Counted from the first letter of the stretch, positions 32,393 to 42,482 are shown. The stretch is DNA of 64,000 bases from Cololabis saira (GCF_033807715.1 NC_084606.1:40467422-40531421); one strand, 5' to 3'. Notes: generated by a model not told the origin, from the sequence alone. Numbers and translations: made by a program.

Positions 32393-35300
32393 CTAGGACC
32401 AAGGCCTAAACAGAACAGACTGCGAATTTACCACTGGCTGTGAAGGTTCAGACACTGCATTACCCCTAGTGCCAACAGACTGGGGAAGGCGATGAACATT
32501 GGGGTGTTGACCGGCGGTGGAACGGCCGGTTCGACGCAAGACTGACTGAGGAGGACTGGACTGACCAGTAGAGGGAAAGGACACAGAGCAAAGATGTTCT
32601 GGTTCTGCAGTGGAGGCAGGATTAGGCTCAATACTTGCTGATTTCATCACAGCTGGCCCTGTATGACAGGGATGGGCTGGCGCCTCGGTGGCAGAGGGTG
32701 AAACAGTGTCACGGACCAAAAACCATAGTTCACCACCTTCAGGTGAACCTGGGGAGGCTGCAGGCGCTGCCAAAGCTGGTGGAAGCGGCGCCCTAGGAAG
32801 ATGGGTACCAGACACGACCAGGGGCTTCAGCATGTCTCGGTGCACCTGCCGAGCCCTATGCAACTCTTCCACAGGGGCAATGGTGTAAACTACCCCATCT
32901 CTGGGTGGGGCTTTCAGCACCTGGTAGGGGACGGAGCTCCATTTGTCATGAAGCTTGTGTCGACCCCTAACACCAAGATCTCGGAGGTAGACGTGCTGGC
33001 CCACCTGCAAAGGAGCCTCTCGAACATGCTGGTCGTGTCGCTCTTTTCGTCGACCTGCAGCCGCCAACAGCCTACCACGAGCATTCTCAAATGCAACCTT
33101 GAGCCTCGCCTGATGTTCGGTCATCCAGTCCTGTACTTCCCCTGGCTCAGCATCCTGAACTCGGCCCAAAAGGAAGTCCACAGGGAGCCTAGGTTCCCGA
33201 CCGAACATCAAAAAGAAAGGAGACTCTCCTGTACTTTGATGTGGCGTAGTGTTATAACAAAACAATACTTGTGGGAGACAAGAAACCCAATCCCGCTTCC
33301 GGGAGACTGGTAGAGTCCGCAAGAGGTCATGGAGAGTTCTGTTAAAACGTTCACACTGCCCGTTGCCGGCCGGATGGTAGGGAGTGGTTCGCGATTTATC
33401 AACCTCGTACAAGCGACACAGTTGTTGGATCAGGGAACTCTCAAAGCTCCGACCCTGGTCGGAATGAATGCGATTTGGCACACCAAACCGAAAAAACCAT
33501 TCGGTCAGCAAGACTCGAGCCACAGTGGCTGCCTGCTGATCTCGTGTTGGAATTGCCACTGTGTATTTACTGAACACATCGGTCATTACCAAGACATTTT
33601 CCAACCCGTTCCGTGAAGGTTCCAACAACGTGAAGTCGATGGCGACAATCTCGTTCGGCCGAGACGCCAGAACATGGCCCATAAAACTATGGGGCACTGA
33701 CCCTGAATCTTTAGCAACTTGGCAACGCTCACATGTCTGGACCCACTGTTTGATGTCAACGGACATCCCCGGCCAGTAACAGTGTTGCCGCACCAATTCC
33801 GTGGTACGCTCAATACCCTGATGGCCATGGTCTTGGTGCAACTGGGTAAGGATCTCCTTTTTAAGGACAGCAGGTAAAACAAGCTGGAAGCATTCTTCAC
33901 CTCTGTCCGAACGGAAGGTCCGGCGGTACAGCACGCCCTCCCGTTCAACCAAGCGGTCCCACTGTTTTAGGAGCGTCAAAGCAGAAACGGGAAGTTGTTT
34001 CCTTTCTTCGAAAGTAGGCTTAGCCCGCCTCTTCCAAAAGGGCAGAACGTGATCACACAAAAGAGGATCCACCTCTTGCAAAGAACAAAGGTCTGCTGGA
34101 GAATGACTCCGGAAGACAGACACCATCGCCTGGGCAGCAGGTACCACTGGGGCGGAGACTGCAGCTGGCTGAGAGAATGATGGAACTGAAGTGCCCGGTA
34201 AGACATGTTCAGCCAAGCTAGACCCCGATAAATACTGGCGGGAGAGCGCATCAGCATTCCTGTTGATGCGTCCGGAGCGATACCTGATTTCAAAATCAAA
34301 GACAGCAAGTTGGGAGGCCCACCTCTGCTCTGTGGCTCCCAACTTAGCTGAATTGAGGTAGCTCAACGGATTGTTGTCTGTGAAAACCACACATTTGTGC
34401 CCCAACAAATACTCCCGGAACTTTTCTCCCATTGCCCATTTAAGAGCAAGGAACTCCAGCTTCATCGAACTGTAATTTTCCATGTTGCGTTCTGTGGGTC
34501 GAAGCCCTCTACTTGCGTAAGCAACCGGTCGAATACCATCATCAGTCTCCTGTGAAAGGACGGCGCCAAGGCCACTGTAACTTGCATCAGTTTCCAAAAT
34601 GAATGGACGTGAAAAATCGGCATAAGCCAACACTGGGGCTGAAACCAACTTTGCCTTTAAGGCTTTAAAACTTTGCTCGCACTGGGGTGTCCATGAAGAG
34701 CTCAGATCCTGCCCAGATCCTCGCTTTGACTTGGTACCTGCGAGTTTTGCCACCAACTGATGCAAAGGGCCCGCCAGCTTAGCGAACCCCTCCACAAACC
34801 GCCTGTAATAGCTAGCGAACCCCAAGAACGAGCGCAGCTCTGACACATGGCGGGGCTGCTGCCATTTTGCCACAGCCTCAATCTTGGCAGGGTCTGTGGA
34901 AACTCCTTGATTGGAGATGATATGCCCCAGGTAGCGAACCTCTTTTTGAAAAAAGGCACATTTCTCAAGTTTCACCTTCAAACCCTCTCTCTGCAGCCGA
35001 CTGAGGACCACTTCCAGTCGCTGCAAGTGTTGTGAAACAGAAGAAGAAAAGACAACAATATCATCCAAGTACAAGAGCAGGGACTGGCACTGTTGATCTC
35101 CAAACATCCTCTGCATGAGCCTTTGAAAGGTGCTTGGCGCATTGCACAAGCCAAATGGCATCCTGTTCCATTCAAAGAGCCCGAAAGGTGTACAAAAGGC
35201 GGTCTTTGGCTTGTCTTGCTCAGCAACCGGGACCTGATTATAGCCACTCGCCAAGTCAAGAGTGGTAAACCAGCAAGCTCCGGCAAGTGAATCAAGGCTC

Positions 35301-36598
35301 TCCTCAATGCGAGGTAGAGGGAATGCGTCCTTCCGTGTTTTGCTATTAAGTAGGCGGTAGTCGACGCACATGCGGAGACTACGATCCTTTTTACGGACAA
35401 GGACAATGGGAGAAGCAAAGGGGCTGTTGCTTTCCCGGATCACTTTGGCTTCAAGCAACTGATCAATGTGAGCCTTCACCTCCTCATACTCCGAGGGGGG
35501 GATTCTTCGGTACCGCTGTCTCACTGGAGCCTCGTCAAGCAAGGGGATTTCGTGCAAAATGAGGTTAGTACAACCCAAGTCGCCTTCATGGTTCGAGAAA
35601 AATGACTGATACCTCTGCAACAAAGCATGTACACCCATCTGTTCTTGTTCTGTCAAAGCAGACAGGTCCATGGCTTGGACGCCCGGTGCCACACCAGAAG
35701 CTGCCTGCGATGAGATTGAGGCTATAGTGGGCTTCACCTCAGTCACACCAGCAGGTAAGCTGACAACCTGGGCCCTACTCAGGGAACCAAGACCAGTACG
35801 TGGGTGAAGGCGGACATCAGTTGTTCCCACATTGATCACTGGGACATAAGCTGTACCACGAATGACTTGGACAAGGCAAGGAGACAACAATAACCCTGCA
35901 GGTAGGCGGGACTCTGTTGGTTCAAACAGCACAGCCTGACCAGCCAGCTGTTCTGGACAAGTGGCGGCCACAAGCTTCATTACCCCACCAGGTATGCGTA
36001 CCGCCCATCTACCGCGGACCCTGGCGAAACCCTTGAGGTTCCTCTGGGGTTCTGTGGTGGCCTGATGGCACCGTTGTAAAGCTTCAAGGACAGGCACTGG
36101 AGCTTGAACCACTGAGGGAGCATCGAAAAGAGCAGGACCGTACACCTCGAAGAGTTCCCGATAACATCGACGGATGATGTTGCTCCCCAAAATCCCAGGG
36201 GCAACAGATGCAGCACCGGGAGGGTCTTTTACCACTAAGACCCCACAACCAGGGACCACCTTCCCACACAAAGTGACATCCAGCTCTAAATAGCCAATGT
36301 AAGGAATACAAAGACCGTTGGCTGCTCGTAGCTGTAGCCAATTACAAGACTGAAGGCGCTCTTGGCCCCATGGTGCAAAATGTTCAACAAAGAAACTTTC
36401 AGGAATCGTGGACACCATGGACCCGCTGTCCAACAAGCACGAGACAGTGGTCCCACCCATCAGAACATCGATATGTGGGCAGGTCGCCATTATTCGACCG
36501 ATGAGGTCTTGTTGCGAGCCTCCAATCTCCCCATCTGAGCTTTGTCTCCTCAGCTCAGCGGGCTTCAGTTTTCCGACTGGGGTGCAAAGCGCGAAGAC
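32393..36598 (-). CDS. Gypsy Pol polyprotein (protease, RT, RNase H, integrase)
   Basis: The frame is open from just after the gag UGA (36598) to the stop at 32393. Its first ATG is at 36490, and from there it is 1365 residues. Domains in order are: retropepsin with LLDSGSMVSTIP (about 19-30); reverse transcriptase with CVDYRLLN, YLDDIVVFSS and a PFGLCNAPSTFQ segment; RNase H with LETDASYSGLGAVLSQ and FTDNNPLSYL; an integrase zinc-binding HHCC segment (HQDHGHQGIERTTE, CERCQ); and a catalytic core with IDFTLLEPS, HSDQGRSFES and GQCERFNRTLHDLL, giving the D, D, E residues. A C-terminal tail follows. All motifs are intact. It is in the same frame as gag. Confidence 0.93.
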   Translation of the reverse strand, partial: VFALCTPVGKLKPAELRRQSSDGEIGGSQQDLIGRIMATCPHIDVLMGGTTVSCLLDSGSMVSTIPESFFVEHFAPWGQERLQSCNWLQLRAANGLCIPYIGYLELDVTLCGKVVPGCGVLVVKDPPGAASVAPGILGSNIIRRCYRELFEVYGPALFDAPSVVQAPVPVLEALQRCHQATTEPQRNLKGFARVRGRWAVRIPGGVMKLVAATCPEQLAGQAVLFEPTESRLPAGLLLSPCLVQVIRGTAYVPVINVGTTDVRLHPRTGLGSLSRAQVVSLPAGVTEVKPTIASISSQAASGVAPGVQAMDLSALTEQEQMGVHALLQRYQSFFSNHEGDLGCTNLILHEIPLLDEAPVRQRYRRIPPSEYEEVKAHIDQLLEAKVIRESNSPFASPIVLVRKKDRSLRMCVDYRLLNSKTRKDAFPLPRIEESLDSLAGACWFTTLDLASGYNQVPVAEQDKPKTAFCTPFGLFEWNRMPFGLCNAPSTFQRLMQRMFGDQQCQSLLLYLDDIVVFSSSVSQHLQRLEVVLSRLQREGLKVKLEKCAFFQKEVRYLGHIISNQGVSTDPAKIEAVAKWQQPRHVSELRSFLGFASYYRRFVEGFAKLAGPLHQLVAKLAGTKSKRGSGQDLSSSWTPQCEQSFKALKAKLVSAPVLAYADFSRPFILETDASYSGLGAVLSQETDDGIRPVAYASRGLRPTERNMENYSSMKLEFLALKWAMGEKFREYLLGHKCVVFTDNNPLSYLNSAKLGATEQRWASQLAVFDFEIRYRSGRINRNADALSRQYLSGSSLAEHVLPGTSVPSFSQPAAVSAPVVPAAQAMVSVFRSHSPADLCSLQEVDPLLCDHVLPFWKRRAKPTFEERKQLPVSALTLLKQWDRLVEREGVLYRRTFRSDRGEECFQLVLPAVLKKEILTQLHQDHGHQGIERTTELVRQHCYWPGMSVDIKQWVQTCERCQVAKDSGSVPHSFMGHVLASRPNEIVAIDFTLLEPSRNGLENVLVMTDVFSKYTVAIPTRDQQAATVARVLLTEWFFRFGVPNRIHSDQGRSFESSLIQQLCRLYEVDKSRTTPYHPAGNGQCERFNRTLHDLLRTLPVSRKRDWVSCLPQVLFCYNTTPHQSTGESPFFLMFGREPRLPVDFLLGRVQDAEPGEVQDWMTEHQARLKVAFENARGRLLAAAGRRKERHDQHVREAPLQVGQHVYLRDLGVRGRHKLHDKWSSVPYQVLKAPPRDGVVYTIAPVEELHRARQVHRDMLKPLVVSGTHLPRAPLPPALAAPAASPGSPEGGELWFLVRDTVSPSATEAPAHPCHTGPAVMKSASIEPNPASTAEPEHLCSVSFPSTGQSSPPQSVLRRTGRSTAGQHPNVHRLPQSVGTRGNAVSEPSQPVVNSQSVLFRPWS

Positions 36599-36601
36599 TC
36601 A
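36599..36601 (-). promoter_or_regulatory. In-frame UGA between gag and pol, candidate readthrough stop
   Basis: The context on the coding strand is TGT GGC TGA GTC TTC GCG. The 36 codons between this stop and the first pol ATG are all open. Readthrough would yield Gag-Pol; reinitiation at 36490 is an alternative, and a simple nonsense mutation of a fused ORF is another. Confidence 0.5.
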
Positions 36602-37648
36602 GCCACAGTAAGAGACCGACCAGTGGCAGAACCAGTACGGGGATGGGGGGGGGACCCGCTCCCCATCACAATCGCTGGCATAGTGACCTGGCTGTTGACA
36701 CCGTCGGCAGATCACAGGACCGTTGCGAGGAGGCCGTGCTGGAAAGGGACGAGCCTGAAAAGAAGCCATAGTCCGAGTCAACTGGTCAAGCTGTTCCTGC
36801 TGACGCTTTAAGAGCATCTTCACTTCACTCAACTCTGAATCATGGGGTGAGACAAGTGGGGCGGGGCGAGAGCTACCCTGGACCCCATACTGAAGACCAT
36901 AGGCCGAAGGAAGAGAGTGGCTACGTTCCCTAGCCTCCCTTGGAGACCCTTCCCTCTCCCATCTAATGGCCTCTCCACGTGTCTCAAGCAAAGAAGCAGT
37001 GGGATGGCGGCGAACGTACTGCTTCAATTCCCTGCGAAGGGCACCATCTAGCACATGCTCTACGAACTGGTCACGAAGAAGAATTTCAGCATTTGGCAAA
37101 TCATCTGGTGCAGAATGTTTGACACGCTCCATCAGGGCCATCAGAGCCAGGGAAAACTCCAACAGCGTCTCCCCTTCCTGCTGCTTTCGAGAGAAGAAAG
37201 ATTGCTGCAGGGTTACGTATGACTGAACACAGCCAAAAAGCTCAGTCAAGATAGCTAAAACCTGGTCTGGGTCTTCCCTCTCCACACGGGGCCGATATTT
37301 GATCTCCTCTCTGGCTTCCCCTTCTAGATGGTCAAGAATGAAAAAGGCCCGATCACGAACAGAGAAGTGGCGTGCCCGTGTACATGCCTGTACTTCTTCC
37401 TTCCACTCAACTATGCCTATACCCGTTCTGCCGTTAAACATGGGACACCTGCGATCTCTAGGTATAACAACCAACCGTTCAGTGGCCGTGGCGCTAGTAC
37501 TTGCAGCTGGAGGAACACCTGAAGTGACAGAAGCGGGATCCGTTCTGCTGGAACTGGCCTGGGAAGCATCCCTCGCTCGAGACAGCTGCTCATTGTCTGC
37601 TTTAAGCTGTGCCACCAGCTCCCTAAGCTCCTGAAGTTCCTCCTCCAT
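36599..37648 (-). CDS. Gypsy Gag (capsid and nucleocapsid)
   Basis: The ATG at 37648 (MEEELQELRELVAQLKADNE) starts a coiled coil; the frame is open a little upstream but lacks another ATG. The middle resembles the Ty3/Gypsy capsid (IVEWKEEVQACTRARHF, LEGEAREEIKYR, LLEFSLALMALMERV). A CCHC zinc knuckle, CRRCQQPGHYASDC, lies near the C-terminus and should bind genomic RNA. It ends with TGA at 36599-36601, 349 residues in all. Pol continues in the same frame right after this TGA. Confidence 0.9.
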   Translation of the reverse strand: MEEELQELRELVAQLKADNEQLSRARDASQASSSRTDPASVTSGVPPAASTSATATERLVVIPRDRRCPMFNGRTGIGIVEWKEEVQACTRARHFSVRDRAFFILDHLEGEAREEIKYRPRVEREDPDQVLAILTELFGCVQSYVTLQQSFFSRKQQEGETLLEFSLALMALMERVKHSAPDDLPNAEILLRDQFVEHVLDGALRRELKQYVRRHPTASLLETRGEAIRWEREGSPREARERSHSLPSAYGLQYGVQGSSRPAPLVSPHDSELSEVKMLLKRQQEQLDQLTRTMASFQARPFPARPPRNGPVICRRCQQPGHYASDCDGERVPPPSPYWFCHWSVSYCG

Positions 37649-37892
37649 GGCAAACCGCGGAGACCACACCCGCTACTTTCAAAATGGAGACCTGTGTTAC
37701 CACTGGCAAAAACAAAAAGGGAAAAAAAAAAAAAGAGAAAGATGCTGCCGCTCCGTCTTCACTGCTGCCTCCACACACACCAAAACTACTAACGTAAGCC
37801 AACAGAAACAACAAAAAAAGGAGGGGACAAAAAAACAATTTCACCCTAATAAACAGAAAAATGGAAGTCACGTCTCTGTCCTCTAACAGTGT

Positions 37893-37910
37893 ATCCTGCC
37901 AACAACGCCA
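37893..37910 (-). other. Primer-binding-site-like sequence
   Basis: Three bases downstream of the 5' LTR on the minus strand lies TGGCGTTGTTGGCAGGAT. Its complement ends in CCA, as expected for a tRNA 3' end. The specific tRNA was not identified. Confidence 0.6.
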
Positions 37911-37913
37911 ATT

Positions 37914-39423
37914 TGTGGCGAGACGTAGTGCAGAGGGGGAAGTTGTCCAACAACGCCACCTGGGGAATTGCACCCCAGGAAATAAACTTGACTCGGTCTA
38001 CTATGAGGTCACACAGATTCGTTACACTAAGTTAAAAGGAGGACATGAGACGGACTTCCAAAAATATACAACTTATTTTTATTTAACAATATTTTTCTGG
38101 ATTTAAAATGAACATGTTCTCTGCAACCCAAGTGTATGCTACAACCACAGTAGGGTAAGGGGGAAATACACAAAAAAAAAGGGGGAGCAGGGCCAAACTC
38201 AGGGAGGCGGACAGATTAAAGAAACTTAAAACACACAACACTACAAACCAAACCACCACGTGCCACAGCAACTTAAGGGATGTGAGATGGGGACCACCAC
38301 CAGGGAGTCTGCCACGCACTACCCAGCTCCTGTCCAGGGGGAAAAGAAACAAAATTAGGGGAAGTGACACTCAAGGGTTGGATTATACAAATATTTAAAA
38401 TGGACTATTCTAAAACACTCTCACAACATTCACACCCACATGCAGACCAACATAAAGAATACAAATTAATTGTTTTAAGGTAAACAAAAATACTTAAATA
38501 GTAACTCAGCTATGGGTGCCAACCCATAGCTAAATAACAAAATCAGAAATGTAACCAAAAACTAAACGACATAACCAGATGTGACTCAAAAAAAAGAAAA
38601 TAAATAAACAGAAAGAAAAAAATGCTTTAAACATCTGGCCCAAGGAGGAACCAGAAAGCAATTGAATAATTAACCAAAAATAAACAAAAGAAATAAACCA
38701 ACAGACAAAGAAACAACACAACAATTGCGGTGGGGCTTCAGTCTGATGCTGCGTGGAGAGCCGCAACCAGAATTAAAACAATGGCGTGGAAGACAGAGTG
38801 AAAACGAAGCGGCTGCACCAAGGCTGGAGGCCGCGGAGGTTTAACTTGGATGGCCGTGATGGTCAGCAATAAGCTGTGTGCAGTACAATCTTCGGAGCGC
38901 AGGAGGAGAGACAAAACTGCTGCAGATTCCGCAGCTACAGCAGGACAGAGCAGAGGGCAACAGCTGTTAGCACAGGGCTACTATAGCCAACAAAGATGAA
39001 TAAAACAAAAAGAGCATGCGTACCGATAAAGAGAGCTTTAACACTCACGATCCAGTCCCAGTCTGCAAAACAGCAGAGAGAGGGGACACCACACCTCCTC
39101 CAGCTGCAACCCAACTGACACGGCCAACACTGAGAACATAATCACGGCGGTTGTTACACCATAATGTGCCACACGTTGCATAACGTTGACACACCTACAC
39201 TTACCTTGCAAACGACCACACACTAATCATGCCAAGGCCAAGCTAACAGAGCACGCCAAACAACTGGAGCAAGCCGACACAGGTCCTTTCCAGGTCAATG
39301 CCAGAGAGAGGATGCGACCTGCAGGAGCGCAGTACTTAACAGGTGATGCCGATTAACAATCAAGCACAGGTGATGCCGATTGAGTGGGAGGGGGTGGGGC
39401 AGAGCAACACCCGACCTGCCACA
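37914..39423 (-). repeat. Gypsy 5' LTR
   Basis: This is 1510 bases, nearly identical to 30840-32343. It should carry the promoter for the minus-strand element. Confidence 0.93.
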
Positions 39424-40113
39424 TGTACTTTTTACTTTTACTTGAGTAGATTTGTGAAGATTGAAGAAGAAACTGTACTCTTACTCCGCTACATTAGGCT
39501 ACGTCGAGCTTGTTACTTTTCTTTTAATCCTCCGCGTACGCGTCAATCTCATAACATCACTGAGGGATTCTTTGGGAAAAATGTTTGTTTTCGCATGTTT
39601 TGTCACATATACACAGACTCAAACATACACATTATATTTATATGAGTTCATGGGCTTGTTCTAGTTCTGCCTGCAGAGCCTGGTTAAAAAAGAAAAGTAC
39701 AAAGGCTTGAAATTTTGTGCTACTTGTGCTTAATTTTTATTTTTTATTCTGTTATTATTTTATTTATTTTATTATTTATTAAAGTACTTGAATTTACTTT
39801 AAGATTATTTTAATTTAAGCTATTTTTTATTTTTTATTAATTTTAATTATTTTATTTTATTATTTTATTGATTTAATTTGCCTGAAGATGATTATTTTGT
39901 ACTTTTGTCTGTTTGAATGGTTGTGTTAAAAAAAATAATCAGACGTTACTCAACAATTACTCAGTACTTGAGTAGCCTTTTCACCAAGTACTTTTTTACT
40001 TTTACTCAAGTAATTATTTGGATGACTACTTTTTACTTCTACTTGAGTCATATTATTCTGAAGTAACAGTACTTTTACTTGAGTACAATCTTTGGCTACT
40101 CTACCCACCTCTG

Positions 40114-40121
40114 GCCGTGTG
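40114..40121. repeat. 8-bp duplication of the hAT-like MITE, right
   Basis: gccgtgtg, identical to 30733-30740. Confidence 0.88.
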
Positions 40122-40473
40122 TCATTTGTTTTCTTTTGTTTGACAGGTCAGCTACCTATTCCAGGACCCTTCCTTATAAGACAGGACCCTTTTGTTTGTT
40201 GTTTTGGCCTTTGTAAACCCTGAAGCCTAGTAGCTCAGTCTCAGTTTAGTTATAGGTTCATTTACTTTTGTGGAAATAAATCACTTCCTTTTTTATTGAA
40301 ACCAAACCTTGTTTGTGGCTTCTTGGGACTTGGGAAGATGGGGCCTTATCATGTTGTGTCCTAGGCACCCCTAGACTGGGGCATAACAATAGTGTTACCG
40401 ATGAAATATGATTAGCAAAAAGAACCAAAAGAAAATGTTTTTTATATCTGCTGTAATCCTGCAAAAAAGTCAT

Positions 40474-40509
40474 CCAATAGGCGCCTTCGCCCCGAACGGC
40501 GCCTATTGG
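40474..40509. repeat. Long inverted repeat containing CCAAT
   Basis: CCAATAGGCGCC and its exact complement GGCGCCTATTGG enclose a 12-base centre that itself pairs partly (ttcg with cgaa). It lies inside the outer MITE. Confidence 0.85.
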
Positions 40510-40725
40510 TCAATCTGCTTGAATGTCAGTGATTGGACAGTCCTCACCTACTCCCCATCTCCCAAAGTACGGCAACACCAAGGACATATTCCTGCTGGCT
40601 CCCGTACCAAAGGGGGTGTGTCGGAGGCGGGAGCTTCATGTGAGGCAGAGCACAGGGGGGAGGGAGTTTGTGTGGGGAGTAGGTGTCTTTTTTTTTAAAA
40701 AAAACTCAAGATCGTAGACCCTAGC

Positions 40726-40730
40726 TTTAA
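40726..40730. repeat. TTTAA flank of the outer DNA element, right
   Basis: It follows the right inverted repeat and matches 30273-30277. Confidence 0.65.
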
Positions 40731-41033
40731 GTTTGTGATCAAGCAAAACCCCAAGGTACTTGTATTCGGTCACAGACTGGATCACCTCTCCGTTGATAAA
40801 AGTGGGCTGAAATGAATTTTACTTCCTGAAATCAATGGTCATTTCCTTTGTCTTCAAGGTGTGGAGGATCAAGGTTTGCCCTCTCACACCATTTAAGAAA
40901 ATGGTCCAGAACTGGCCCATGCTCCTCCTCTCTATCGTGCAGAATGCTCACTAATGCAGTATCATCTGCGTATTTAATAAAGTGCCTGTTGCAGAAGCTA
41001 CGGTCAACTGGTCCAAAAGCATAATGACACATG
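40731..41033 (-). pseudogene. Rex1-like LINE reverse transcriptase fragment
   Basis: The minus sense encodes the region around the catalytic aspartates: FIKYADDTALVSILHDREEE (40935-40995), then a frame break, then residues matching LKTKEMTIDFRK and VTEYKYLGVLLD near 40740-40860. It is a short piece of a jockey-group LINE with at least one frameshift. Confidence 0.75.
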
Positions 41034-41127
41034 CACGAACTCTACATCTTGCACTGCATTAGGCTAGTGCCTCCTTGTGGCATAAGTATGCAATCAATAC
41101 AGAACAGTAAGAACTTTACATTAAATC

Positions 41128-41510
41128 AACATAATAATAATAATAATAATAATAACTTGCATTTATATAGCGCCTTTCAAAGAACCCAAGGTCGCTTTAC
41201 AAATCATAGGCCTTTTCAAGGCATGCCTTGAAAAAGGAAAACCAAGGAAGAACAAACAAAACAAAACACCATCGGGACAAAACGACAGGGGGGGGGGGTG
41301 GGCACTAATGGGGAAAAGCCAGGGTGAAAAGGTGGGTTTTGAGTTGGGTTTTGAAACTGTCCAGAGAAGGGGAGTCACGGATTACAGCGGGGAGAGAGTT
41401 CCAAAGGGTGGGGGCAGCAACACTGAAGGCTCTGTCCCCAAACGTCTTCAGTCTGGTCCGGGGGATGGAGAGCAGACCAGCGTCTGAAGACCGCAGGTTC
41501 CGGGACATAC
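41128..41510 (-). pseudogene. L2-type LINE 3' end fragment with (AAT)n tail
   Basis: The minus sense encodes LRSSDAGLLSIPRTRLKTFGDRAFSVAAPTLWNSLP up to TQLKTHLFTLAF, the C-terminus of an L2-group ORF2 (stop at 41305). A G-run and the 3' UTR follow, ending in gcgctatataaatgcaag and an (ATT)n tract near 41131-41153. The family differs from the L2 at 42172. Confidence 0.8.
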
Positions 41511-41576
41511 ATAATATAAACTGAGTACATAAACAACATATCTCAACACAGAGCTCTTAGAAAACAAATTAATTCA

Positions 41577-41660
41577 GTTCAATCCAATTTTATTTATATT
41601 GTCTATTACAATTCAGAGCGTGTCTTGTCACATGTTCAGAGACATAGAGTGAAACCCCCG
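41577..41660 (-). mobile_element. Short L2 3' end fragment
   Basis: ttcagttcaatccaattttatttatat followed by gtctattacaattcagag is a diverged copy of the L2 3' terminus seen at 42172 and 57938. Confidence 0.55.
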
Positions 41661-42171
41661 ACTAAATAGTATTCATATTCAATCTTTCTGGATGGAGGCA
41701 ACTTTTATTTTGTCTGGAGTATTAGAGCTTGACAATCCTTTACAACCAAGGTTATTGTTTCTAAATGATGACTCACACAATGAATGTACTGAGAAACTAC
41801 GGAAAGTGTGGTTTGCCAGCTTAGCGGCAGCAAAAAAAACGCATTGTAAAGAGATGACTATCCCCACATAAGCTTAAGAAGTGGTTGTTGTGCTTTCAAG
41901 ATGTTATAATGTTGGAACTTTCTACTGCAAGGATCCATGGTGCAAGGTGTCCAACAAGTCACATATGGGAGATGAGTGCAGGGGTGGTTACAGACCTGCT
42001 TGCAAGTTATTCTTTCCCATTAGGTGAATATCCAGACTAAAACTGAGTGCATCTAAGTTACCAAGAATAAGACTTGAGAGATGAGCCATATTTTAGTAGA
42101 TTTAATCAAGCATTTGCATGCAAATGGGTCAGAACATACATCAAGTGTCTCGATGCAGAAATGACAATCAA
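41661..42171. other. No feature recognised
   Basis: Mixed-composition sequence between two L2 ends, with no motif or frame of note. Confidence 0.4.
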
Positions 42172-42482
42172 CAATTCAATTCAATTCAATTCAATTTTAT
42201 TTATATAGCGTCTAATACAACAGAGTTGTCTCTAGACGCTTTACAGAGACCCAAACCCAGAACATGACCCCCGAGCAGACTTGTGCTCCGTAATGCAAGC
42301 TACAAGCCACCCACGACCACCTGCAGGTTCCGGTGTCCGGCAAAGGATGCTGCAACATGGACAAAAGAGAGAGAAGGGAGGAGAAGGGGGGGCCAGCACA
42401 AGAAACTACAGGAGCGACTCTGACACACTAAAGTTTACACTACCTAGAGATTTACCAACACCAGCTAGAGGTTTACTAAACA

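Larger units (their letters stand above)
30840..39423 (-). mobile_element. Ty3/Gypsy LTR retrotransposon, near-intact
   Basis: Two LTRs (30840-32343 and 37914-39423) bracket gag and pol on the minus strand, with a primer-binding-like site next to the 5' LTR and a purine-rich tract next to the 3' LTR. Both LTRs start TGTGG and end CCACA. The flanking tetranucleotides are tata (left) and tgta (right), a one-base mismatch, so the target duplication is imperfect. Integrase lies downstream of RNase H, the Ty3/Gypsy order. No envelope gene is present. Confidence 0.93.
30741..40113. mobile_element. hAT-like non-autonomous element, split by Gypsy element
   Basis: The left end is CAGAGGTGGGTAG and the right end is the complement CTACCCACCTCTG (with two intervening differences inward), flanked by an exact 8-bp duplication, the hallmark of hAT. 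Without the Gypsy insertion it is about 790 bases. It is rich in the tacttgagta and ttacttttac motifs of a repeat common in fish genomes. It encodes no transposase. Confidence 0.85.
30333..40388 (+). mobile_element. Probable solo LTR, about 675 bp, split by hAT-like MITE
   Basis: It begins TGTTATGG and ends GGGGCATAACA, giving 7-base terminal inverted repeats of TG..CA type. In plus orientation it contains a (TG)n run, two inverted CCAAT motifs (attggt near 30477, attggc near 30508), a TATA-like gatataagg near 30533 and, beyond the inner insertion, AATAAA near 40276. That order fits U3-R-U5. No second LTR or internal region was seen and no clear target duplication was found, so solo LTR is an inference. 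Confidence 0.55.
30278..40725. mobile_element. Inverted-repeat DNA element (outermost layer of nest)
   Basis: A perfect 15-base inverted repeat, GCTAGGGTCTACGAT at 30278-30292 and its complement at 40711-40725, is flanked on both sides by TTTAA. Removing the inner insertions leaves only about 390 bases (30278-30332 and 40389-40725), so it is a non-autonomous MITE. It landed between the 46-bp array and a LINE fragment. The superfamily is not assigned; the AT-rich duplication is compatible with several. Confidence 0.75.

Noticed and set aside
30835..39428. Perfect 5-bp target duplication for the Gypsy element
   Set aside because: The flanks are ctata and tgtac; only a four-base near-match (tata and tgta) exists, so no exact duplication is claimed.
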